DNA of 64,000 nucleotides from UBA11612 sp965228575. Its GTDB lineage: Bacteria > Pseudomonadota > Alphaproteobacteria > Rhodospirillales > Rhodospirillaceae. Where the stretch lies: contig CBDDHW010000007.1 in the NCBI GenBank assembly GCA_965228575.1, positions 46,775-110,774 on the forward strand. Direction: 5' to 3'. The notes under the pieces were generated by a model. The model was not told the origin of the DNA and did not search any database. It saw only the letters and a list, made by a program, of their open reading frames with translations. The translations under genes were made by a program, and so were the position numbers. Of this stretch, positions 52,972 through 61,705 are shown piece after piece. Position 1 is the stretch's first letter; the number at the start of each line of letters is the position of its first letter.

Positions 52972-55047
52972 ATGGCTGAGCTCTTACTTGAAATCCTCTC
53001 GGAAGAAATTCCAGCGCGCATGCAATCGCGCGCCGCCGAAGATCTTGTGCGGCTCGTTGGTGAGGGATTGCGGTCGCAAGGATTGGACCCGGCTTCCATT
53101 TTTGCATATGCGGGTCCCCGCCGTCTGACGATAGTCGCAACGGATTTGCCAACAAAACAACCCGATACAGTGGATGAGCGGAAAGGGCCTCAAGTTGGTG
53201 CTCCTGATGGAGCGATAAGAGGATTTTTGAAAGGTTCAGGCTTACAGCGAATAGAGGATGCTGAAGTGCGTGAGCTTTCAAAGGGGAAGTTTTATTTTGC
53301 CGTTACGAAGAAAAAGGGGCGTTCGACATCTGCCGTGGTAAAGGAGGTTGTCGAAGGCGCATTACCACAGCTGCCGTGGCCAAAATCCATGCGCTGGGCG
53401 GACAATCCCACGCGTTGGGTTCGACCGCTTCATGGCATCCTTTGTGTTCTTGGTGGGAAAGTCGTTCCCGTGAGGTTCGCGAATGTGAAGGCTGGAGATA
53501 CGACGGTCGGTCATAGATTCCTTGCGCCAAAGATCATAAGGGTCAAGGGATATGACGACTATAAAGCCAAGTTGAAAAAAGCTTTTGTTGTTATTGACCC
53601 CAAAGAGCGGGCGCAAACTATTTCGAATGTGTTGTCTAAGCGCGCGGCCAAAGAAAATTTAAAAGTTAAGGACGATCCAACCCTGCTCGCGGAAGTCGCG
53701 GGTCTTGTCGAATGGCCTGTCCCATTGATTGGTACCATTGATTCCGAATTTATGGACGTCCCCCCAGAGGTCCTCACCTCGGCAATGCGCAAGCATCAAA
53801 AGTACTTCGCTCTCACGAAGAAAAACGGAAAACTTGCAAATAGATTTGGCGTTGTCGCCAACATGGTAACTAAGGATCGCGGGAAGGCAATTGTTGCTGG
53901 AAACGAACGCGTGCTTCGCGCGCGGTTGTCCGACGCCAAGTTTTTCTGGGATCAGGACCGCCGGCAAAAGTTGGACTCGCGCGTAGAGAAGCTTGGGGAA
54001 CGCGTGTTTCAAGCCCAGCTTGGCACTATGCGTGACAAGGTTGAACGCATTGTAGAAGGCGCGGCATTTTTGACCACTCATGTTGCCGGAGCGAACTCCG
54101 GCGACGTCGCACGAGCAGCCAGGCTCTGCAAAGCGGATTTATCGACCGGGATGGTTGGGGAGTTTCCTGATCTTCAAGGCGTGATGGGCCGCTACTACGC
54201 CCTGCATGACAATGAGCCCGCAGCAGTTGCTGATGCCATTGCCGAACATTATGCGCCGCAAGGCCCAGCGGACGTGTGCCCGAATTCTCCGGTGAGCGTC
54301 ACAATCGCTCTGGCTGATAAACTTGATAGTTTGGTCGGATTTTTTGCCATAAACGAAAAACCCACAGGGTCTAAAGATCCTTACGCACTTCGACGAGCGG
54401 CGTTGGGTGTGATTCGGCTCATTTTGGAAAATCGTATTCGGCTTCCTCTCGTTTCGACATTTGAGTATTTCCTCGGGGCTTACACGACTATTAACAAGGA
54501 AGATCCCGCGCGGTTGGCCGAAAGTCTTTTGGAATTTTTCGCAGATCGTCTCAAGGTGCATTTGCGCGACAAGGGCGTCAAACACGATCATGTATCGGCT
54601 GTCTTTGCCCTTGGCGGCGAAGACGATTTAGTGCGGTTGCTGGCCCGGGTGGATGCGCTCGCCGAGTTTCTGAGAAGTGATGATGGTGCTAATCTTTTAA
54701 TCGCCTACCGCCGTGCGGCAAATATCGTACGCATCGAAGAAAAGAAAGATGGTGCGAGCTATGGGCGTGAAATTGCACCTGAAGAGTTAGGGGCGCCCGA
54801 TGCCGAAGCCTTGTTTAAAGCGTTGAGCGCGGCTGACCTGCAAGTTCAAAAGGCGCTCGGTGAGGAGAATTTTAGGGCGGCGATGGCGGCGCTTGCGAGC
54901 TTACGTCGTCCGGTGGATAAATTCTTCGACAAGGTGACGGTAAATACTGATGTTGCGGACCAAAGGACAGCCCGGTTGGGGTTGCTCTCCCATGTTGTGG
55001 AGGCCATGGGGCGGATCGCAGATTTTAGCCAGATTGAGGGTGGCTAA
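52972..55047 (+). CDS. glyS: Glycyl-tRNA synthetase beta subunit
   Basis: The 691-residue beta subunit recognises tRNA-Gly. It starts with AELLLEILSEEIPARMQ and includes KSMRWADNPTRWVRPLHG, TDLPTKQPDTV and the FFDKVTVNTDVADQRTARLGLL end that are conserved in GlyS. Length is normal. It is translationally close to glyQ, three bases between stop and start. Confidence 0.96.
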   Translation: MAELLLEILSEEIPARMQSRAAEDLVRLVGEGLRSQGLDPASIFAYAGPRRLTIVATDLPTKQPDTVDERKGPQVGAPDGAIRGFLKGSGLQRIEDAEVRELSKGKFYFAVTKKKGRSTSAVVKEVVEGALPQLPWPKSMRWADNPTRWVRPLHGILCVLGGKVVPVRFANVKAGDTTVGHRFLAPKIIRVKGYDDYKAKLKKAFVVIDPKERAQTISNVLSKRAAKENLKVKDDPTLLAEVAGLVEWPVPLIGTIDSEFMDVPPEVLTSAMRKHQKYFALTKKNGKLANRFGVVANMVTKDRGKAIVAGNERVLRARLSDAKFFWDQDRRQKLDSRVEKLGERVFQAQLGTMRDKVERIVEGAAFLTTHVAGANSGDVARAARLCKADLSTGMVGEFPDLQGVMGRYYALHDNEPAAVADAIAEHYAPQGPADVCPNSPVSVTIALADKLDSLVGFFAINEKPTGSKDPYALRRAALGVIRLILENRIRLPLVSTFEYFLGAYTTINKEDPARLAESLLEFFADRLKVHLRDKGVKHDHVSAVFALGGEDDLVRLLARVDALAEFLRSDDGANLLIAYRRAANIVRIEEKKDGASYGREIAPEELGAPDAEALFKALSAADLQVQKALGEENFRAAMAALASLRRPVDKFFDKVTVNTDVADQRTARLGLLSHVVEAMGRIADFSQIEGG

Positions 55048-55126
55048 CCCATTTAAACAGCATTTTTGGCCGTTTCCCGAGTTCTTCGCTCACTGAGCAT
55101 ATTTCACTCTTGAATCCTTAGACAAT

Positions 55127-55188
55127 GTAAGTATGACCTTCTTTAGTGTATGTAAGCACTTCTTTGCTTACGTTTTTGCTTACTTACA
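55127..55188. promoter_or_regulatory. Repeated GTAAGCA / TGCTTAC sites upstream of the HTH-PPDK gene
   Basis: A perfect 20-base inverted repeat, GTAAGCA-N6-TGCTTAC, lies at 55152-55171. A second TGCTTAC is at 55177-55183, followed by CTTACA, and a GTAAGTA half-site is at 55127-55133. The group ends 12 bases before the start codon. Clustered symmetric half-sites next to a gene that itself begins with a helix-turn-helix suggest an autoregulated operator; which protein binds is inference. Confidence 0.6.
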
Positions 55189-55200
55189 AAGAGGTCGGCG

Positions 55201-58095
55201 ATGACTGATAAAACCCGTGATGAGGCCCTGGAGCGGGCTATTTCGGAGTCCGGCGGAGTCGCAGCCCTGGCTCGAGCGATCAAGGTTACCCCCCAGGCGA
55301 TCAGCCAATGGGATAGGGTCCCAGCGGAGCGCGTCATCGCTGTAGAGGAGGCAACTGGCGGACGGGTAACCAGAGGGGCTCTTCGGCCAGACCTTTACCC
55401 TACGGACGCGATGTCGGTCCCAGGGGCGCCCATACAGTGGGTTTACGCCTTTGGGGACGGCAAGGCTGATGGCGCCGCATCGATGAAGAATTTACTGGGT
55501 GGCAAAGGCGCGAATCTGGCTGAGATGAGCAGCATCGGTATCCCTGTTCCGCCCGGCTACACTATTTCAACCGATGTCTGTACTTATTTTTATGACAACG
55601 AAAAAAGTTACCCGGAGGATCTCAAAAACCAGGTCGAAGACGCCCTCGCCAAGGTCGAAACGGCAACAGGTCGCAAGTTTGGAGACCTGAAAAACCCACT
55701 TTTGGTGTCAGTGCGCTCCGGTAGCCGAGCGTCTATGCCGGGAATGATGGATACGATCCTTAATTTGGGATTGAACGATGAAACCGTCGAGGGGCTGGCT
55801 ACTCAATCCGGTGACCCACGTTTCGCCTACGATAGTTATCGCCGTTTCATCCAGATGTACTCGGAAGTGGTTCTTGGCGTTGACGATTATGACCTGGAAC
55901 AGCTCTTGGAAATCGCTAAGGAAGACAAAGGCGTCACCCTCGACAACGAGCTTTCGGCCGACGACCTCAAGGCACTAGTGCAGGCTCTAAAAGACAAGGT
56001 CGCCGATGAGATCGGGTCGCCATTTCCTCAAGACGTTCACGAGCAGTTGTGGGGAGCGATAGGAGCGGTTTTCGGAAGTTGGATGAACACCCGCGCGAAG
56101 ACATATCGAATGCTTCACGACATCCCGGACAGTTGGGGCACTGCCGTAAATATTCAGGCCATGGTCTTTGGAAATATGGGTGAAGACTGCGCAACCGGCG
56201 TTTGCTTTAGTCGTGATCCGTCGACTGGCGAGAACACGTTTTATGGGGAATACCTGATAAACGCGCAAGGCGAAGACGTGGTGGCTGGAATTCGCACACC
56301 TCAGCAAATCACTTTGGAGGGAAAACAAGCGCAAAAATCGAAACTCCCATCCATGGAAGAGGCGATGCCGGCGCTCTTTAGGCAACTTGTGGACGTGAGG
56401 AATGCCTTAGAGCGGCACTATGCCGATATGCAAGACATGGAATTCACGATTGAAAAAAATAAACTATGGATGCTTCAAACTCGAACGGGAAAACGTACCG
56501 CGGCGGCCGGCTTTAAAATTGCCGTAGATATGGCTCAGGAGGGTTTAATCAGTGAGGACGAGGCGGTTCGGCGTATTGACCCCGCGCAGCTTGACCAGCT
56601 TCTTCATCCAACTCTAGACCCCAAAGCCCCGCGCGATTTGCTCTCGCGTGGCCTTCCCGCATCGCCCGGCGCGGCATCCGGACGTATAGTCTTTTCTGCG
56701 GATTGTGCCGAGGACTGGGTTAAGCGCGGCGAGTCGGTCATTCTTGTTCGCAGGGAAACCAGTCCGGAAGACATTGGGGGAATGCACGTCAGCCAGGGTA
56801 TTCTGACGACCCGAGGCGGCATGACAAGCCATGCTGCCGTTGTGGCGCGAGGAATGGGTACACCGTGCGTTTGCGGCGCCGGGGAGATTAGGGTTGATGC
56901 GGCCGCGAAGACGGCGCAAGTCGGCGATAAAATATTATTTGAAGGTGATGTGGTAACCATCGACGGTGCTACGGGAGAAGTATTCGTTGGCAAAGTTGCG
57001 ACAATCCAGCCCGAGTTAACCGGCGATTTCGCGAAGCTCATGGGTTGGGTTGATCGCATTCGACAATTGAATGTGCGAGCAAATGCGGAGACGCCAAATG
57101 ATGCAAAAACAGCTCGCGCATTTGGTGCGGAAGGTATTGGCCTTTGCCGTACAGAGCACATGTTCTTCGATCCAGCTCGAATACTTAGTGTTCGACAAAT
57201 GATATTGGCTAAGGACTCTGGTGGCCGCAGAGTGGCGCTAGATAAACTTTTGCCCCACCAACGCAGCGACTTCGTCAAGCTTTTTACGATTATGACTGGC
57301 TTGCCGGTTACGATTCGATTGCTCGATCCTCCTTTGCACGAATTTCTCCCGCAAACTGATGCGGAGATTGCAGAGGTGGCGCAAGACGCTGCGGTGTCGG
57401 AAGACTCAGTGCGCGATATTATTGCCAGCCTGCATGAAACCAATCCCATGCTTGGGCACCGGGGTGTTCGCTTGGGGGTCTCTTTTCCCGAGATTTATGC
57501 AATGCAAGCGCGCGCAATTTTTGAGGCGGCAGTAAAGGTCAAAAAACAAGGTGGTGAAGTTTTCCCTGAGGTGATGATTCCTTTGGTTGGCACGCGTAAA
57601 GAGCTGGATTTAATGAAAACCGTAATTGATGAGACAGCCGATGCTGTTTTCGAAGCAGCAGGGGAGACGGTAAATTACCTTGTCGGCACCATGATCGAGT
57701 TGCCACGAGCCGCGCTTCGGGCCGCGGATATAGCCAAGACGGCTGAATTCTTTTCCTTTGGGACAAATGATTTAACACAAACAACTTTTGGCCTGTCTCG
57801 CGATGATTGCGCGGCCATCATCGAGCAGTACAAACAGCGAGGAATATATGAAAAAGATCCGTTCGCAAGCCTCGATGAAGATGGCGTTGGTGAATTGGTG
57901 AGTATCGCGGCGGAGCGCGGGCGAAAAACAAGAAAGGCTCTTAAACTCGGTATTTGCGGTGAGCATGGTGGCGATCCTGCCTCCATAAGATTCTGCCACG
58001 CCACAGGACTGGATTATGTGTCGTGCTCACCATATCGGGTGCCCGTTGCGCGCTTAGCCGCTGCCCAAGCGGTTCTGGCTGCTAAAGCACCGTGA
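55201..58095 (+). CDS. ppdK: Pyruvate, phosphate dikinase with N-terminal Cro/YdaS-type HTH domain
   Basis: Interconverts pyruvate and phosphoenolpyruvate with ATP and phosphate. The 964-residue chain begins with about 67 residues of a Cro/YdaS-type helix-turn-helix (ESGGVAALARAIKVTPQAISQWDRVPAERV), normally a free-standing small protein. A full-length PPDK follows from about residue 78 (VYAFGDGKADG): nucleotide-binding domain, the phosphohistidine domain with His544 (GGMTSHAAV), and the TIM-barrel domain with Cys919 (GICGEHGGD). The fusion is in frame, without a stop or nearby frame slip; an ATG at 55411 could serve as an internal start but has a poor ribosome site. GAGG lies before the ATG at 55201. 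No PPDK regulatory protein gene is nearby. Confidence 0.9.
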   Translation: MTDKTRDEALERAISESGGVAALARAIKVTPQAISQWDRVPAERVIAVEEATGGRVTRGALRPDLYPTDAMSVPGAPIQWVYAFGDGKADGAASMKNLLGGKGANLAEMSSIGIPVPPGYTISTDVCTYFYDNEKSYPEDLKNQVEDALAKVETATGRKFGDLKNPLLVSVRSGSRASMPGMMDTILNLGLNDETVEGLATQSGDPRFAYDSYRRFIQMYSEVVLGVDDYDLEQLLEIAKEDKGVTLDNELSADDLKALVQALKDKVADEIGSPFPQDVHEQLWGAIGAVFGSWMNTRAKTYRMLHDIPDSWGTAVNIQAMVFGNMGEDCATGVCFSRDPSTGENTFYGEYLINAQGEDVVAGIRTPQQITLEGKQAQKSKLPSMEEAMPALFRQLVDVRNALERHYADMQDMEFTIEKNKLWMLQTRTGKRTAAAGFKIAVDMAQEGLISEDEAVRRIDPAQLDQLLHPTLDPKAPRDLLSRGLPASPGAASGRIVFSADCAEDWVKRGESVILVRRETSPEDIGGMHVSQGILTTRGGMTSHAAVVARGMGTPCVCGAGEIRVDAAAKTAQVGDKILFEGDVVTIDGATGEVFVGKVATIQPELTGDFAKLMGWVDRIRQLNVRANAETPNDAKTARAFGAEGIGLCRTEHMFFDPARILSVRQMILAKDSGGRRVALDKLLPHQRSDFVKLFTIMTGLPVTIRLLDPPLHEFLPQTDAEIAEVAQDAAVSEDSVRDIIASLHETNPMLGHRGVRLGVSFPEIYAMQARAIFEAAVKVKKQGGEVFPEVMIPLVGTRKELDLMKTVIDETADAVFEAAGETVNYLVGTMIELPRAALRAADIAKTAEFFSFGTNDLTQTTFGLSRDDCAAIIEQYKQRGIYEKDPFASLDEDGVGELVSIAAERGRKTRKALKLGICGEHGGDPASIRFCHATGLDYVSCSPYRVPVARLAAAQAVLAAKAP

Positions 58096-58101
58096 GCGAA
58101 A

Positions 58102-58671
58102 TTACGGAATTGTCCACATATGGATAGAACGGCCACCGACTTTGATTGTCCGTTCCGGTTCCCAGTCACCCATCCTGTAGAGATGAGATACAATTCGAGA
58201 CCCAGGTGCGAGCTGAGCCTCGAGTCTCGGCCGTATCACTTTGTTGGCGTCTTCAGCCAAGTACATCGTAACGACTGTCGCTTCTTTGAAATCCGTTTCG
58301 TAAATATCCTCTCTTCGAAATTCGACGCTGCCATCTGCGCCCGCGCGTACGGCGTTTGCTTTCGCTTCATTTATCAAGGACTGGTTAACCTCAATCCCCA
58401 CGGCTTTCCGAGCATTGAAATCGCGGACTGCAGCTATAGGAATTCTGCCATCACCGGATCCTAAGTCATAGACAATGTCATCAGGTCCGGTGTCGGCGAG
58501 CGTCAGCATGGCCGATACAACGTCGGGGGGCGTGGCGACAAAGGGGACAGTGAAGTATCGGGGAATCTTTGTATTGTACTCAAACTCAGTGGAGTGAGTG
58601 CTGCAACTTCCCAATATAAGTACCCCGCAAAAAGCAAACAGTGTATTTAGCGGTCCATTTTCAATCTTCAT
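58102..58671 (-). CDS. Lipoprotein-anchored SAM-dependent methyltransferase
   Basis: A 189-residue class I methyltransferase with a lipoprotein signal (LILGSC, Cys23), so apparently exported. The fold is complete: TPPDVVSAMLTLADTGPDD, the SAM motif VYDLGSGDGRIPIAA, the acidic VGIEVN, and IYETDF..ATVVTMYLAEDAN. It resembles the family that includes eukaryotic FAM173-type protein lysine methyltransferases. The start overlaps the stop of the upstream paralogue by four bases. The substrate and the source of SAM outside the cytoplasm are unknown. Confidence 0.82.
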   Translation of the reverse strand: MKIENGPLNTLFAFCGVLILGSCSTHSTEFEYNTKIPRYFTVPFVATPPDVVSAMLTLADTGPDDIVYDLGSGDGRIPIAAVRDFNARKAVGIEVNQSLINEAKANAVRAGADGSVEFRREDIYETDFKEATVVTMYLAEDANKVIRPRLEAQLAPGSRIVSHLYRMGDWEPERTIKVGGRSIHMWTIP

Positions 58672-59525
58672 GGTGTTCGAATCGCGGAAACTGCGCGTGG
58701 TTCGCCCCCAACCCTCATGGTTGCTTGTAGAAGGTTTCCGGAGACGGTGCCGGTAAACGAAATCGGGATGTACCGGTCATCACTCTCTATTCTGGCTCTA
58801 AAGTTCAAATCGGGCCCTTGAATTTCTATGTCATATAGTGTTTCCGAACCGTTGGGACCGTGCAGTGTTCCAGAAACATCTTGAAAGTTTTGCGCCAATT
58901 CAAGGCGATAGTCTTGATCGTCGACTGACCAACTCCATATTCCGCTTACGTCCGCTGGAACAATCCACAAATATATATTCTGCCCATTTTTTACCGCTTC
59001 TGCATCTGGGATCCATTCCCCCATTCGGAAATGGTGGGACACCACGCGCGAGCCCGGAGCAAGTTCAGTCAAAATACGTGGCCGCAGCTGGATGTTAATT
59101 TTCTCGAGTAGGTAAAGCGTCAAGACAGTTGCATCGCTGAAATCCGTTTCAAAAATGTCGGCGACATAAAAATCTACTTTATCGTTCAATCCAACTCGTT
59201 CTGCTGTTTGTTTTGCGCGGGCAATCAGGCTCTGATCGAGATCGATACCAACCCCTTTTTGCACGCCGAAATCACGAGCAGCCATAATGACAATGCGACC
59301 GTCTCCCGATCCAAGGTCGTACACAATGTCTTCGGGTCCCGCGTTCGCAAGAGAGAGCATGGCGTGCGCGACATCCGGTGGCGTAGGTACGTAGGGCACG
59401 TCGAACTTAAAAAAATCACTCAGAGCTTTGAGGGCGCGCTCCGAAGCGCTCTCCTGAGACCATGAGGGCGCTGCTGTCAAAGCTGCCGCAAGGAAAATTA
59501 TCGGAAGTTGCCTGATGATACTCAT
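58668..59525 (-). CDS. Exported SAM-dependent methyltransferase with C-terminal extension
   Basis: A 285-residue paralogue of the next gene downstream. A signal peptide (cleavage near APSWSQES, residue 25) leads to the same methyltransferase domain (TPPDVAHAMLSLANAGPEDIVYDLGSGDGRIVI, VGIDLD, FETDFSDATVLTLYLLEKIN). A beta-rich tail of about 90 residues follows (SGIWSWSVDDQDYRLELAQNF...), not present in the paralogue. The ATG at 59525 has GAGGA upstream; ATG 59543 does not. The pair is convergent with ppdK. Confidence 0.82.
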   Translation of the reverse strand: MSIIRQLPIIFLAAALTAAPSWSQESASERALKALSDFFKFDVPYVPTPPDVAHAMLSLANAGPEDIVYDLGSGDGRIVIMAARDFGVQKGVGIDLDQSLIARAKQTAERVGLNDKVDFYVADIFETDFSDATVLTLYLLEKINIQLRPRILTELAPGSRVVSHHFRMGEWIPDAEAVKNGQNIYLWIVPADVSGIWSWSVDDQDYRLELAQNFQDVSGTLHGPNGSETLYDIEIQGPDLNFRARIESDDRYIPISFTGTVSGNLLQATMRVGGEPRAVSAIRTP

Positions 59526-59572
59526 GACGCCGATGTTCCTCATAGCTGAACGTTTTGCGTTTCCGACTGCCG

Positions 59573-60484
59573 CTATTGAGACGCTTTGATGTTCGTAGAG
59601 TTAGGCAATTTCATCCAATCGGGCACAAATGGGGTCACGCGGGTGTCCTTCGTCTCGAGGGAGCCACCGCCACCTTTTGTCCACAAATCCATTTTAATAA
59701 GTGCCATCCCTCTATGGTCTCTCGAACTCTTCATTTGCCCCACGATAGCTCCATCAAATTCGAGAGGCGTTCCGGGTTCCAGGGTCGGTGAATCTATATC
59801 AACCGGGAGGAGACGTTTCTTTATGAGCGCGCGGTAGTGCGTTCGTGCAGTAATCTCCTGGCCCATATAACAGCCCTTTTGAAAATCCACTCCGTTTAAT
59901 TCTTCAAAGCCGCTTTCCAATAGAAGTGTCTTTTCAACCTCCATATCGCGGCTGCCGTCAGGAAGCCCAAGAGACAATCGATGGCTGTCGTATTTTTCGG
60001 GTGTAGAAGGCGAGAGACCAGCAGAAGCCATTGCCGTGTCTACGGCAGCCGTCCGAAGCGCCCACCGCGCGCCAGCGTTCGCGAGGCGGGGGTCACGATA
60101 GGTCATTCCGCTATCTAATATCGCGGTGGTTGATTGATCTGATAGGTTTAGCGCTGTACCCACACTTTGCCCCCATGCTGCGCCAGGCGCATATTCATCC
60201 TCGCTCTTTAAATCTACTTTCGACCTTAATTTGTACCTGGACAGCCGAGTCTTTAGGTCATCTCGTCTAGCGCATTCGCAATCTAAAAAAATTCTGTCTT
60301 CGATCGAAAAGACGAAAAATTCGTGTAGAAATTTCCCCTGCGGCGTTAAAAGAGCGGCCCATATTGCCTGCCCGTGTTCAACTTTTCGCATGTCATTTGA
60401 TATGAGACCTTGCAAAAAAGCGAAGCGGTCCGGTCCAGAGACAGATATGAGCGCGCGGTCAGGCAATATCGAGTATAAAGCCAT
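59573..60484 (-). CDS. ygfZ: Folate-binding protein YgfZ
   Basis: A GcvT-related protein that uses tetrahydrofolate to maintain certain iron-sulfur enzymes. The 303-residue protein has the signature GCYMGQEITARTHYR (the K-G-C-Y-x-G-Q-E motif with its key cysteine) and the barrel-start L.DRALI.VSG.DR..FLQGLISND. It is divergent from the glycosyltransferase cluster. Confidence 0.92.
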   Translation of the reverse strand: MALYSILPDRALISVSGPDRFAFLQGLISNDMRKVEHGQAIWAALLTPQGKFLHEFFVFSIEDRIFLDCECARRDDLKTRLSRYKLRSKVDLKSEDEYAPGAAWGQSVGTALNLSDQSTTAILDSGMTYRDPRLANAGARWALRTAAVDTAMASAGLSPSTPEKYDSHRLSLGLPDGSRDMEVEKTLLLESGFEELNGVDFQKGCYMGQEITARTHYRALIKKRLLPVDIDSPTLEPGTPLEFDGAIVGQMKSSRDHRGMALIKMDLWTKGGGGSLETKDTRVTPFVPDWMKLPNSTNIKASQ

Positions 60485-60592
60485 TGTATACCTTCATTCT
60501 CAAGCTACCCTGTTATTTAGCATGCCGTGAGCCTTGGGCAAGGCGTTACACCCCTTTCACCCTCGGATTTGCACGGGTATAAGAACGGCCCC

Positions 60593-61687
60593 ATGCGTTT
60601 TGTCTTTGTCGATGAATCCGTCTCCTATGACGGCTACACCTCTATGCGCCGACCTTTAGGTGGGGCTGAAAAAGCTATCGCCAGCTTGGCGGCGGCGCTT
60701 TCGAATGCGCAGCACGAGGTAACTGTCGTGAACAAAGCGACATATGCGCATGTCGCCGACGGGGCTTACTGGGTTCCATTAGGTGATTCCCTTGAGCCTC
60801 GGTCGGCAGATGTATTGATTGCTGTGCGCAAACCCTCGTTACTCGGTAGAATTAGGAATGCAGGTCGACGGCTCTTGTGGGTCACTGGTGTGCCAAATTA
60901 TCTCACTGCTCCGGCCAATAAAAAACTCTGGGAGTCTTTTTCTCCGGAACTGATGTTTGTTAGCCGCACGCAAGAAAGTCAGTATGAAGGTGATTTGAGA
61001 GCGGTCACAATAACTCCCGGCGTTAGAAACGTATATTTTGAACCGAAAAAAGAAACGTCCTACCTTTCGCCCGAAGAACAGATTTACGCTGAAACCGTTG
61101 CGCAAGAGGCCAAGAGCCAAGCACCAAAACCTCATGCGATTGTGACGACTCATCCACTCCATGGTCTTGATTGGCTGGTTGATGTATGGGCGCGTCTAAT
61201 TCACCCGCAGCTGCCTGAAGCACGACTGTCCGTGTATTCTGCGGTCTTATCGAAGGGCATTCAGACCGGGGAGGTGCCCGACGCTGTCGTTCCAATTTTT
61301 GAGCAAGTCAAATCGGCATCGAATGCGAACGTAGTTGTTCTAGAACCGCGCAACGATGAAGGCATGGCGGATGTATATCGCTCTTCGCGAGTTCATCTTT
61401 ATCCAAGTCACAATAAAGATCTTGCGTGCTGGACGCTCGCGGAATCTCAGGCAGCGGGTTTGCCGGCGATCGCGCGCAACTTGGGCGGTGTCAGCGATCA
61501 CATTGCGAATGGAGAGACAGGATACGTTGTTCCTGACGCGGACGCTTTCGCAAACGTTGCGTTGCAAATTCTTCGTGATGATGGCGTGTTTTTGGGTCTA
61601 CGGGAGTCGGCCGAGAATCCGCAAAGGCGCAAAACATGGCCAGAAGCTGCAAATGAGCTGGTCGATTTTATTTCTCAACTAAACTAA
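60593..61687 (+). CDS. Glycosyltransferase, GT4-like
   Basis: A 364-residue GT-B fold glycosyltransferase. The N-terminal part has the acceptor-domain loop RRPLGGAEKAIASLAAAL. The C-terminal donor domain has the usual pattern DVYRSSRVHLYPSHNKDLACWTLAESQAAGLPAIARNLGGVSDHI, including the E of the E-x7-E motif region. It starts the polysaccharide cluster. The ATG at 60593 gives a normal N-terminus; a GTG at 60527 adds 22 unrelated residues. Sugar donor unknown. Confidence 0.82.
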   Translation: MRFVFVDESVSYDGYTSMRRPLGGAEKAIASLAAALSNAQHEVTVVNKATYAHVADGAYWVPLGDSLEPRSADVLIAVRKPSLLGRIRNAGRRLLWVTGVPNYLTAPANKKLWESFSPELMFVSRTQESQYEGDLRAVTITPGVRNVYFEPKKETSYLSPEEQIYAETVAQEAKSQAPKPHAIVTTHPLHGLDWLVDVWARLIHPQLPEARLSVYSAVLSKGIQTGEVPDAVVPIFEQVKSASNANVVVLEPRNDEGMADVYRSSRVHLYPSHNKDLACWTLAESQAAGLPAIARNLGGVSDHIANGETGYVVPDADAFANVALQILRDDGVFLGLRESAENPQRRKTWPEAANELVDFISQLN

Positions 61688-61705
61688 CAGGCAACTTCGC
61701 AGTTC

